A stretch of DNA of 64,000 bases from Planctomycetota bacterium. Lineage in GTDB: Bacteria > Planctomycetota > Phycisphaerae > UBA1845. Positions 7,840 to 15,873 of the stretch are shown here, piece after piece (position 1 is the stretch's first letter; the number at the start of each line of letters is the position of its first letter). The notes beneath the pieces were generated by a model. It did no database searches and was not told the origin of the DNA. It saw only the letters and a program-made list of their open reading frames with translations. Made by a program: the position numbers and the translations under genes. The stretch spans positions 1 to 64,000 of the forward strand of contig JACQXM010000053.1 in assembly GCA_016208685.1 (NCBI GenBank), read 5' to 3'.

Positions 7840-10536
7840 ATGTCGGTCGAAGTGCAACCAGAGTCCACCGTGCAGCCCGCCCGCAAGGCCGCGGCGCGCG
7901 AACCGTCCGCCGAAGCCCTCACCCCTGCCATGCGGCAATACGCCGAGCAGAAAAGCCGCGTCGGGGACGCGATTCTGTTCTTCCGCATGGGGGATTTCTA
8001 CGAGACGTTTTACGACGACGCCGCGCTGTGCGCGCGAGTACTGGGCATCGCCCTGACTTCTCGCTCCAAGGGCGACAACGCCATCCCCCTGGCCGGCATC
8101 CCCTACCACGCCCTGGACAGTTATCTGCGCAAGCTGATCGCCGCCGGGTACCGTGTCGCCATCTCGGAGCAGCTCGAAAACCCGCAGCAGGCCAAGGGGA
8201 TCGTCCGCCGCGACGTCGTGCGCGTCGTCACCGCCGGGACGCTCACCGACGACTCTCTGCTTTCCGGCCGCGATGACAACCTGCTGACCGCCATCGTTCT
8301 GCGCGGCAGGGCCGCGGGCTGCGCCCTGGTGGAGCTGGCGAGCGGGCGCTTCGAGACGCTCGACGTCACCCGGGAGGCGTTGCTCGATGAACTGGTTCGC
8401 GCCCGTCCCGCGGAACTGCTCATCGACGACGAGCGCGGCAGCGAGTCCCAGACCGTGGCCGAGCAGGTGCGACACACCTGCGGCACGGCGATCAGCCGCC
8501 GCCCCCTGCACGAATTCACCGAGTTCCAGGCGGAAAAATCGCTGCGCGAGCACTTCGGCGTGGTCACGCTGGAGGGTTTTGGATTCGCGAGGATGTCGCC
8601 CTCGCTGTGTGCCGCCGGAGCAGTGATTCAGTATCTGCAAGAAACGCAGCGCACCGGATTAGCGCACCTCACGGCGATCCGCGCCCGCTCCACGGCGGAC
8701 TCGGTGCAGATCGACCAGAACACCTGGCGGGCCCTGGAGATCGACCGCGCCCTGCGCAGCGGGCAGCGCGAGGGGACGCTCCTACACGCCATCGACCGCA
8801 CGCTCCACCCGCAGGGGGCACGGAAGCTGCGCCACTGGCTCACTACGCCGCTGCCCGACGCCGAGCAAATCCGTCGCCGACAGCAGGCGATCGCCGCCCT
8901 GGCCTGCGACTCCGGCGTGCGCTCCCGCCTGCGCGAACGACTCAAGACCCTCGCCGACGTCGAGCGAATCACCGGGCGCGTTGCGCTCTCGCGCGTCTCG
9001 CCGCGCGACCTGGCGGGCTTGGGACGAACCCTCTGCGGCCTGCCCTCGGTCGTGGCGGAACTGCGGGGTTGCGATGCGTCAATGCTGGAAGAAGTGGCCC
9101 GCGACGCCACCGGATTGGAGGACGTGGCGGAGTTGCTCCACCGAGCCGTGCGCCCCGACCCCCCGGCCACCGTTACGGAAGGCGGCTACATGGCGGACGG
9201 CTTCGACGCCGAGCTGGACCGCCTGCGGGCCATCGGCCGCGACGGTCAGGTCTGGCTGCGCGAGTATCAGCAGCGCGAGATCGAACGAACCGGGCTTGGT
9301 TCGCTGAAAGTCGGGTTCAACCGGGTCTTCGGATACTACATCGAGGTGAACAACAGCGCCCGGGAGCGCGTCCCCGCGGACTACGTCCGCCGACAGACGG
9401 TCAAGAACGCCGAACGCTACATTACGGATGAGTTGAAGCGGTATGAGAGCGAGGTGCTGACGGCGCAGGAGCGGGCCGTGGAACGGGAGGCCTGCCTGTT
9501 CGAAGAGCTTCGCGCGCGGGTCGCGGACCGGATCGAGGCGCTGCTGCGCGCCGCGGACGCCATCGGACGGTTGGATTGCCTGGCGGGGCTGGCGGAGCTC
9601 GCGGTCGAGCGCCGCTACGTCCGGCCGGAAATCGTGCCGTGGGCGGCGGCTGACCCGGCGCCGGTGCTGGAGATTCGCGACGGGCGGCATCCGGTCCTGG
9701 ACCAGACCTTGGGCGACGCCTTCGTGCCCAATGACACCGCGATGAGCGATGACGCCTCGCGGCTTTTCGTCCTTACCGGGCCGAATATGGCGGGCAAGAG
9801 CACCTACGTGCGGCAGGTGGCGCTGCTGACCCTCCTGGCACACGTCGGGTCGTTCGTGCCCGCACGCAGCATGCGGTTATCCCTGGTGGATCGCATCTTC
9901 GCGCGGATCGGTGCCGCCGACGAGATTGCCCGCGGACAATCGACCTTCATGGTGGAGATGATCGAAGCGGCGAACATCCTGCACCACGCCACGCGGCGCT
10001 CACTGGTCATCCTCGACGAGCTGGGCCGCGGCACCAGCACCTTTGACGGCCTGTCGCTGGCCTGGGCGATCACCGAGCATCTCGCGACGCAGACGCGCTG
10101 CCGGTGCTTCGTGGCCACGCATTACCATGAGCTCATCGCCCTGGCGGAGCTTTTGCCCGGCGTTCGCAACTTCCACGTGGCCGTGCGCGAGGTGCCTTCG
10201 TCCGCGCCGCACGGCGAAGGGTTGGTCTTTCTGCACCGCATCCTGGAGGGCGGCACCAGCAAAAGCTACGGCGTGCACGTCGCCCGCCTGGCGGGCATCC
10301 CGCCGCAAGTGATTCAGCGCAGCCGCGAGGTGCTGGCGGAGCTCCAGCGCGGCTTCGAGCGCGAGTCGCATACGCCGCAGCTTTCGCCGCGGAAGCGCAC
10401 GCCCGACCCGCAGCTTATGCTCTTCCGTGACCCGGCCGCGGAAATCGCCGCGGAGCTGGCGGCCACCGACCCTGACGGACTTTCCGCCGACGACGCGCTG
10501 CGACGAATTCGCGAATGGAAGGAACGGCTGGAGTGA
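7840..10536 (+). CDS. mutS: DNA mismatch repair protein MutS
   Basis: Recognises base mismatches and small loops and starts methyl- or nick-directed repair with MutL. The 898-aa protein has the mismatch-contacting F-Y-E (53-55, in MGDFYETF), the clamp and lever regions, the Walker A motif GPNMAGKST (647-655), Walker B with D726-E727 in LDELGRGTSTFDG, and the ATHYHEL signature. Length and order are typical of MutS1. The start is ATG 7840 because AGAGG lies a few bases upstream; the frame is open to 7726, but that part overlaps the preceding gene. No mutL is in the window. A palindrome array follows the stop codon. Confidence 0.97.
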   Translation: MSVEVQPESTVQPARKAAAREPSAEALTPAMRQYAEQKSRVGDAILFFRMGDFYETFYDDAALCARVLGIALTSRSKGDNAIPLAGIPYHALDSYLRKLIAAGYRVAISEQLENPQQAKGIVRRDVVRVVTAGTLTDDSLLSGRDDNLLTAIVLRGRAAGCALVELASGRFETLDVTREALLDELVRARPAELLIDDERGSESQTVAEQVRHTCGTAISRRPLHEFTEFQAEKSLREHFGVVTLEGFGFARMSPSLCAAGAVIQYLQETQRTGLAHLTAIRARSTADSVQIDQNTWRALEIDRALRSGQREGTLLHAIDRTLHPQGARKLRHWLTTPLPDAEQIRRRQQAIAALACDSGVRSRLRERLKTLADVERITGRVALSRVSPRDLAGLGRTLCGLPSVVAELRGCDASMLEEVARDATGLEDVAELLHRAVRPDPPATVTEGGYMADGFDAELDRLRAIGRDGQVWLREYQQREIERTGLGSLKVGFNRVFGYYIEVNNSARERVPADYVRRQTVKNAERYITDELKRYESEVLTAQERAVEREACLFEELRARVADRIEALLRAADAIGRLDCLAGLAELAVERRYVRPEIVPWAAADPAPVLEIRDGRHPVLDQTLGDAFVPNDTAMSDDASRLFVLTGPNMAGKSTYVRQVALLTLLAHVGSFVPARSMRLSLVDRIFARIGAADEIARGQSTFMVEMIEAANILHHATRRSLVILDELGRGTSTFDGLSLAWAITEHLATQTRCRCFVATHYHELIALAELLPGVRNFHVAVREVPSSAPHGEGLVFLHRILEGGTSKSYGVHVARLAGIPPQVIQRSREVLAELQRGFERESHTPQLSPRKRTPDPQLMLFRDPAAEIAAELAATDPDGLSADDALRRIREWKERLE

Positions 10537-10549
10537 GCCTGGCGGGCGA

Positions 10550-10715
10550 GGAATGGTGAATGCGGAATGTGGAAGTGCAGGCGAGGAGGCATGGCCGGCG
10601 CTTCCGGCCGCGTGGCGCGGCTGCCGCTTCTTGCGGCCATGTACGCACAGGGAAGCCTGGCGGGGTGGCATGGCCGCCGCTTCTGGCGGCCATGTGCGCT
10701 CAGGGAGGCCTGCCC
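10550..10715. repeat. Palindromic repeat array after mutS
   Basis: The 255-base spacer starts with GAATGGTGAATGCGGAATG (10551-10569), a motif seen in other spacers. Three related palindromic units follow. Hairpin 1 is GGCCGG / CCGGCC at 10593-10609. Unit 2 lies around 10616-10655. Hairpin 3 has a perfect 10-bp stem, CATGGCCGCC / GGCGGCCATG, at 10669-10694. Units 2 and 3 are both followed by a near-identical 'CAGGGAAGCCTG' / 'CAGGGAGGCCTG' tail. The array may end mutS transcription, but the composition suggests REP/BIME-like mobile palindromes. Confidence 0.7.
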
Positions 10716-10791
10716 TTCCCCCGGAGGACCGATCCATTGACTATGAGTCTGAGGTCCCCGGGGACGCCGTGGCAGGATTCCGCAACACCGT

Positions 10792-11145
10792 TCAGCGCGT
10801 GCAATCCTGCGGAGCCGGGATCAGGCAGATGAACGCGCAGGGCTGCGGGCCGGGATTGAGAAACTGGTGTCGTTCATTGGCGGGCACGAAGATCACGTCT
10901 CCGGCCTTGAACGGCCGATCACCCTGTTCCGACCTGGCCACGCCGCCGCCGGAGAGAATCAGAATCTCATGCTCGTAGTTGTGCTGGTGATGCGGCGTGA
11001 ACCCGCCGGGCGCGATCTCGAAATGCCGCATGTGGAAGGTGCCCGCACCGTCGCGCGGGCCGATGAGCATGCGCATCTGCGCGCCGCTGGCGCCCTCCAT
11101 GGTCACCGGCGTTTGCTCGTGTTGCTCGATTGGTTGTACTTTCAT
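10792..11145 (-). CDS. Small cupin-domain protein
   Basis: A 117-aa single-domain cupin. Motif 1 is GGFTPHHQHNYEHE, with H53, H55 and E60 as likely metal ligands; motif 2 is GDVIFVPANERHQF, with H93 as the fourth ligand. The barrel is nearly the whole protein, as in small stand-alone cupins that bind a metal and act as enzymes or sensors. Nothing nearby reveals a substrate. Weak SD (AAGG) precedes ATG 11145. It lies downstream of ndk on the same strand, with a hairpin between them. Confidence 0.85.
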   Translation of the reverse strand: MKVQPIEQHEQTPVTMEGASGAQMRMLIGPRDGAGTFHMRHFEIAPGGFTPHHQHNYEHEILILSGGGVARSEQGDRPFKAGDVIFVPANERHQFLNPGPQPCAFICLIPAPQDCTR

Positions 11146-11192
11146 CGGGCACCTTACTTACCGGCAAGGGACGACCGATACGCGGCCGGCTC

Positions 11193-11213
11193 CGGCCCCG
11201 CGCTTCGGGGCCG
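11193..11213 (-). terminator. GC-rich hairpin between ndk and the cupin gene
   Basis: An 8-bp perfect stem (CGGCCCCG at 11193-11200 with CGGGGCCG at 11206-11213) closes a CGCTT loop. On the minus strand it is about 125 bases past the ndk stop and 48 bases before the cupin ATG. It has no U-tract, so it may be a dispersed palindrome or an RNA hairpin in the cupin leader instead of a terminator. Confidence 0.3.
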
Positions 11214-11338
11214 ACGTAGCTGCTGTCCCCGCGTCGCCCCGCCGCCGGGTTCTCCCGTTCCGCCGCTGGTGCATCATCCGCGGCACCGGGCCGGGACGCC
11301 GCCCGGCCAATCACCACGTTCGACACCGCCCGCACGGA

Positions 11339-11800
11339 TCAGACATCGTTCCTGGCGAACACCCATTCACTGCCCGCGGGAGTGTACTCCAGCAGGTCGG
11401 CGGGTTTGAAGTACAGGGCAATCTCCGCCGCAGCGGACTCCGGCGAATCGCTGCCGTGCACCAGGTTGAAGGTGCGGCCGGCGCTGAAATCGCCGCGGAT
11501 GGTTCCCGGCGCCGCCTCGTAGCCGAAGGTCTTGCCCATCAGCGCCCTGGCGATTTCGATGCAGCGCTCCCCGGCAAGCACCATCACCACCACCGGCCCG
11601 CGGGTGATGTAATCAATCAGACCGGGGTAAAACGGCTTGCCCTTGTGCGGGGCGTAGTGCCGTTCGGCAAGCTCGCGGGAGATGTGCATGAGCTTCATCC
11701 CCACGATCGCCAGCCCCTTGTCTTCGAAGCGCTGGATGACGCGCCCGATCAGCCGCCGCTGCACAGCATCGGGCTTGAGAATAATCAGAGTTCTTTCCAT
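11339..11800 (-). CDS. ndk: Nucleoside diphosphate kinase
   Basis: Transfers the gamma phosphate of ATP to other nucleoside diphosphates through a phosphohistidine. At 153 aa it is a standard bacterial Ndk: MERTLIILKPDAVQRRLIG at the N-terminus, FYPGLIDYITRGPVVVMVL in the middle, and the active-site histidine H115 in NLVHGSDSPESAAAEI. Every hallmark is intact. AGGGA lies 8 bases before ATG 11800. It is separated from asnB by 227 bases that hold nothing recognisable and is probably transcribed on its own. Confidence 0.96.
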   Translation of the reverse strand: MERTLIILKPDAVQRRLIGRVIQRFEDKGLAIVGMKLMHISRELAERHYAPHKGKPFYPGLIDYITRGPVVVMVLAGERCIEIARALMGKTFGYEAAPGTIRGDFSAGRTFNLVHGSDSPESAAAEIALYFKPADLLEYTPAGSEWVFARNDV

Positions 11801-12027
11801 CGCAAATCCCTGGGGCTCGGCTGCGTCGCCGTCACGCCGCGCGACACCCGCCGCCCCGTGCTTTCCAGACCGTCAGCAGCGTAAGCGATTTGCCGACGGA
11901 TTGCCAATCCGGCTCCGTGAGCCCGGAACGGCCCCAGTCATGGGAGTGGATGGGAAAGCAGATCGGTGGGCGCTATGGGCGCGGTGGCGGGCGAAGGTTG
12001 TGCGGCGGGTGTCCGGTCGCCGCAGGG

Positions 12028-13938
12028 CTACGCAATGTACAGGTCGTGCCACATCATGTAGTTAAGCAGCCCCCACAGCGCGCGGCCGTGGTCGAAGCGG
12101 CCGGTCATGTGTTCGTCCACCAGCGCCGCCGTGCCAGCCGGCGCGAAGAGGCCGGTCGCTTCAACGCGGTCGCGGGCGAGGTAGGTATCGACAAGGTCGC
12201 GCAGCTCGTGCTTGAGCCAGCGCGAATAGGGCATTTCCAGGCCCACCTTCTTCTTGCGGAGAATCGCGGGCGGCAGGATGCCCTCCATGGCCCGGCGCAT
12301 CACGTGCTTCTTGCGCAGCCCGGGGAGCTTGACGTGCGGCGGCACGGTGGCCATGAACTGCGCCAGGTCCGGATCGCACATCGGCACCCGCGCCTCCAGC
12401 GAGTGCGCCATGCTCATGCGGTCGTTCTTGACCATCAGGTCGTCGGGCAGGAACACGGCGTTGTCGATGTGCAGCAGGCGGTTGAGTCCGTTGCACTCCG
12501 GGGCGCGCTGCGCCACTTCGTGGAAATGCCGCTGCGGCTCCTGGAGCTCGGCGAGGCGATCCTGCACGCCGCGCGAATAGATGCGCCGCTTCTGCTGCTC
12601 GGTGAGCACGATGCGCCACCACAGATGCGCCTCCACGGGCGGCAGGTCCAGCCCGCCGAGGAAGCGTTTGAGCTTGAATTCCAGGCTGAGCTTCTTGTGC
12701 GAGACCGGCAGGGCGCCGACCACCGGCGCCAGGACGCCGCGGCGCAACCAGCGCGGGATCATCCGCCCGAAGCGCGCCACTTTGTACGCGGCGTGGGTCT
12801 CGTATCCGGTGAACGCTTCGTCCCCCCCTTCGCCGGAAAGCACGACCACCACCTCGTCCCGGGCGAGCTGACACACGAAATACGTGGGGATCGCCGACCC
12901 GTCGGCATAGGGCTCGTCGATGAACGTCAGGTACTTCGGCAACATGCTGCGTACGAGCTGCGGCGTCACCACTACTTCCCGGGCGATGGTGCCGAAGGCC
13001 TGCGCGACCATCCGCGCGTAGGGCAGCTCGTTGAAACTGCCATCCTCAAAGCCCACGGAGTAGGTGTGCACCGGTTCAGCGCGGCGGCGGGCCATCAGAG
13101 CGGTGATGGCACTGGAGTCCATACCGCCGGAGAGCAGCACGCCGACCGGCACGTCGGCGATGAGCTGCCGATCCACCGCCTGGTCCATCAGTTCCCGCGC
13201 GCGTGCGACCGCCGTGTTTTCGTCGATCGAATCGTCCGTCTCGTAGCGGAGGTCCCAGAAGCGAAGCAGCCGCATCTGACCGTCAGCGGAAACGCTCATG
13301 CAGTGGCCGGGGGGGACCTCGAAGATGTCCTCGAAGGCCGTCTGCGCGCCGGGCACGTAATCGAACGTCAAGTAGTCGTGCAGGGCCTGGAGCGACGGCC
13401 GACGCGGTACGCGGGCGTCCGCCAGGATCGCCTTGATCTCCGAGCCGAAGCGCAGCACCCCTGCGTCGCGATGGTAGAAGAGCGGTTTGACGCCGAAGGG
13501 ATCGCGAATCAGATGCAGGGTCTGCCGTTCGGCGTCCCACAGCGCCATGCCGAACATGCCATTAAGCTGCGGCAGCATGTCCAGGCCGATCTCCTCGTAC
13601 AGATGGACCAGCACCTCGGTGTCGGTGCGCGAACGGAAGACGTGCCCCCGGCCCTCGAGGTCGTAACGCTGCTTGAGCGTGCGGAAGTTGTAGATCTCGC
13701 CGTTGAGGGCGATCTGCACCGTGCCGCGCTCGTTGCCCATGGGCTGCCGGCCGGCGGAGGAGAGGTCGATCACCGAAAGCCGGCGGCTGCCCAGCGCCAC
13801 GCGGTCCGTAAGGTACGTGCCGCGATCGTTGGGGCCGCGGTGCGTCAGGGTATCGGTCATGCGATCGAGTTGAGGCTGGTCCGCGTCCGTGAAGGGCGGA
13901 GCATCCCCCAGTCGCATCATGCCGCAGATGCCGCACAT
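12028..13938 (-). CDS. asnB: Asparagine synthase (glutamine-hydrolysing)-like amidotransferase
   Basis: A class II glutamine amidotransferase fused to an asparagine-synthetase domain (636 aa). ATG 13938 is chosen so that Cys2 (MCGICG) is the N-terminal nucleophile; the frame begins with a TTG four codons earlier. RGPND (34-38), NGEIYN (79-84), the PP-loop SGGMDSS (270-276) and GGDEAFTGY are present. Enzymes of this type make asparagine. In polysaccharide clusters they are also thought to amidate sugar acids or peptides. The second role fits here, because it lies downstream of a methyltransferase and glycosyltransferases on one strand. The substrate is not shown by sequence. Confidence 0.9.
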   Translation of the reverse strand: MCGICGMMRLGDAPPFTDADQPQLDRMTDTLTHRGPNDRGTYLTDRVALGSRRLSVIDLSSAGRQPMGNERGTVQIALNGEIYNFRTLKQRYDLEGRGHVFRSRTDTEVLVHLYEEIGLDMLPQLNGMFGMALWDAERQTLHLIRDPFGVKPLFYHRDAGVLRFGSEIKAILADARVPRRPSLQALHDYLTFDYVPGAQTAFEDIFEVPPGHCMSVSADGQMRLLRFWDLRYETDDSIDENTAVARARELMDQAVDRQLIADVPVGVLLSGGMDSSAITALMARRRAEPVHTYSVGFEDGSFNELPYARMVAQAFGTIAREVVVTPQLVRSMLPKYLTFIDEPYADGSAIPTYFVCQLARDEVVVVLSGEGGDEAFTGYETHAAYKVARFGRMIPRWLRRGVLAPVVGALPVSHKKLSLEFKLKRFLGGLDLPPVEAHLWWRIVLTEQQKRRIYSRGVQDRLAELQEPQRHFHEVAQRAPECNGLNRLLHIDNAVFLPDDLMVKNDRMSMAHSLEARVPMCDPDLAQFMATVPPHVKLPGLRKKHVMRRAMEGILPPAILRKKKVGLEMPYSRWLKHELRDLVDTYLARDRVEATGLFAPAGTAALVDEHMTGRFDHGRALWGLLNYMMWHDLYIA

Positions 13939-14051
13939 GTCGGTTGACAACCCCTCCGCGGGCCGTTCACACCGCGGTCACGTCGCCCGCAACGGCGCAT
14001 CTCCCCGGCCACGCCGCGCCGCTGCGCCCACCTGCAACTGCGCCGCCGTCC

Positions 14052-14930
14052 CTACTCTTGCAGACATCCCACGATCCCGCCCTCGCGCGGATAGGCGTGC
14101 CCGCAACCGCACAGATACCCGTCGTCGTTTCGGGCCATCGGTCCGCCACCGCAACGGGTACAGCGCACGCGCGCTTCGCGCCGCTGGGTTCCCGGCGTAC
14201 CGGCCTTCACGAACTTCATGACGTTGGCGTAGCCGAGGAAGAACTTCTTGTTGGCCACGAAGGAAAGCCCTTCCTCCAGGCCCCATTGTCGCACCTGCCG
14301 GACCGAGTGGAACGTCGCCTGCGGCGTCCACAGCTTGTCCCCCAGCAGCCTTCGCAACTGCCAGTCATCCAGGGACTGGCCGAGGTGTGCTTTGGCGAAG
14401 GGCTGCAACAATCGCACGAAGAACGTAGGCACGCGTTCCAACGGCATCAGCGCGCGGATCGGTTTGAATGCATGGTAGATGGGATTGTAGATGTTCCACC
14501 AGTTGTAGAGAAACACCACGAACACGCCGCCGGGTGCCAGAACCCGCGCCACCTCCTTGAACCCCTTGCGGCAGTCCGGCGTGTGGTGCAGCACGCCGAT
14601 GCTGATGGCGTGATCGAACGTGGCGTCCATGAAGGGCAGGTCCAGGGCGCTGCCGTTGTAGATGTCGGCCTCGGGGTTGATCTCGCGGCAGCGTGCCAGT
14701 GATTGACGACTGACATCCAGGCAGACCATGCGCGCCCCGCGGTCTCCCAGACCGCGGCTGACTTCACCGACGCTTGACCCCACGTCCACCACCAGCCGGT
14801 CGCGGATCAGTTCGTCGGGCAGAAAATCTCGAAGATATTCCCGCCACCAAGCGACGCGGTTCGACCCGCCCTCGATGAAGGGGTAATGGTCGTAGTGCTG
14901 CTGCGTCTGTTGCTGAAGCTCTTGGATCAT
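14052..14930 (-). CDS. SAM-dependent methyltransferase with C-terminal zinc ribbon
   Basis: A 292-aa class I methyltransferase. Motif I is VVDVGSSVGEVSRG (47-60), an acidic residue follows in VCLDVSRQSL, and the UbiE/11-type motif DHAISIGVLHHTPD and the LAPGGVFVVFLYN strand complete the fold. After the catalytic domain comes a charged linker and a zinc ribbon, CTRCGGG...YLCGCGHAYP. The N-terminal HYDHYPF segment is typical of methyltransferases in surface-glycan clusters. Probably methylates a sugar or lipid-linked intermediate. It lies 13 bases from the upstream GT2 and 113 from asnB. Confidence 0.85.
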   Translation of the reverse strand: MIQELQQQTQQHYDHYPFIEGGSNRVAWWREYLRDFLPDELIRDRLVVDVGSSVGEVSRGLGDRGARMVCLDVSRQSLARCREINPEADIYNGSALDLPFMDATFDHAISIGVLHHTPDCRKGFKEVARVLAPGGVFVVFLYNWWNIYNPIYHAFKPIRALMPLERVPTFFVRLLQPFAKAHLGQSLDDWQLRRLLGDKLWTPQATFHSVRQVRQWGLEEGLSFVANKKFFLGYANVMKFVKAGTPGTQRREARVRCTRCGGGPMARNDDGYLCGCGHAYPREGGIVGCLQE

Positions 14931-14943
14931 CCACGCATCCTCG

Positions 14944-15873
14944 TCATCCCTGGCCTTCGTCCGATTCGATGTACTCGGTGGGCTTTACGCCCACAACGGC
15001 GTTCGGGTTCAGCCGCCCCAGTCGTGTCGCCAGCGCGTCGCCCAACATGCCGATGAGCAGGATGAGCAGCGCGCTCATCATGCCCAGCAGAGCCGAAGCC
15101 GAGATGTTCGGGTCCCCTTTGACCAGCAGGTCCACGCCCATCTTGCCCAGTCCGAAGGCCAGACACAACACCACCACCGGCACGAACACCCGTAGCGGCC
15201 GAAAGAGCATGGCGGTACGCAGAATGAGTATCGCGAAACTCCCGGCATCCCAGGGCACGATCTTGGACTTTCCCGTCCGCGCGCGATAGTCAATGGGGTG
15301 ATAGAGCACCGCGTACTTATCGCAGTGCATGGCCATGGTGATGGTGGTGGTCCAACTGAACTGATCGGGCAGGACGGGAAAATACTGCATCACGATGTCG
15401 CGGCGAAACACGCGCAGGCCGCTGTTGAGGTCTGGAATCTCGGCCCCGGTCACGTAATTCGCCAGGCGATTGAGCGCCCACTTCGCCGGGCGCCGGATCA
15501 GCGGAATGCGGACGTTGCGGCCGATCCGCGCCCCCACCACCATGTCGGCGTGCTCCAGCTCGCGAAACAGCTCCGGCAGGTGTCCCGCGGGATAGGTGCC
15601 GTCGGCGTCGGTGATGGCCACCACGGCGTGCGTGGCCGCGGCGATGCCCGTCTTCAGCGCCGCACCGTAACCGCGGTTACTGCGGTGACGGATGACCCGC
15701 GCCCCAGCCTGCCTGGCGCTGCGCGCCGTGTCGTCCGTGGAGCCGTCATCGACAACGACGATCTCGGCGTTGATGTCGTTCTTGCGGAGCATGGCGCGCA
15801 GCTCCTGCACCACCGAAGCCACCGCCGCGGATTCGTTGTAGGCCGGTACGACGACGCTCACCTGCTTCGACAT
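14944..15873 (-). CDS. GT2 glycosyltransferase, polyprenyl-phosphate sugar synthase-like (DPM1 type)
   Basis: The GT-A catalytic domain has VVVPAYNES at the N-terminus, DDGSTDD (42-48) and the metal-binding DADGTYP (89-95), in the order seen in dolichyl-phosphate mannose synthase and bacterial GtrB-like proteins. Two hydrophobic helices follow (about 222-245 and 256-282). Such enzymes attach a nucleotide-activated sugar to polyprenyl phosphate; the product is the donor for GT-C enzymes in the periplasm. Its start overlaps the end of the upstream GT-C gene by 16 bases, which supports a joint role. Confidence 0.87.
   Translation of the reverse strand: MSKQVSVVVPAYNESAAVASVVQELRAMLRKNDINAEIVVVDDGSTDDTARSARQAGARVIRHRSNRGYGAALKTGIAAATHAVVAITDADGTYPAGHLPELFRELEHADMVVGARIGRNVRIPLIRRPAKWALNRLANYVTGAEIPDLNSGLRVFRRDIVMQYFPVLPDQFSWTTTITMAMHCDKYAVLYHPIDYRARTGKSKIVPWDAGSFAILILRTAMLFRPLRVFVPVVVLCLAFGLGKMGVDLLVKGDPNISASALLGMMSALLILLIGMLGDALATRLGRLNPNAVVGVKPTEYIESDEGQG

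Noticed and set aside
11890..13947. 685-codon open frame on the plus strand
   Set aside because: Antisense to asnB; same reasoning, with high His/Arg/Val content typical of a shadow frame.
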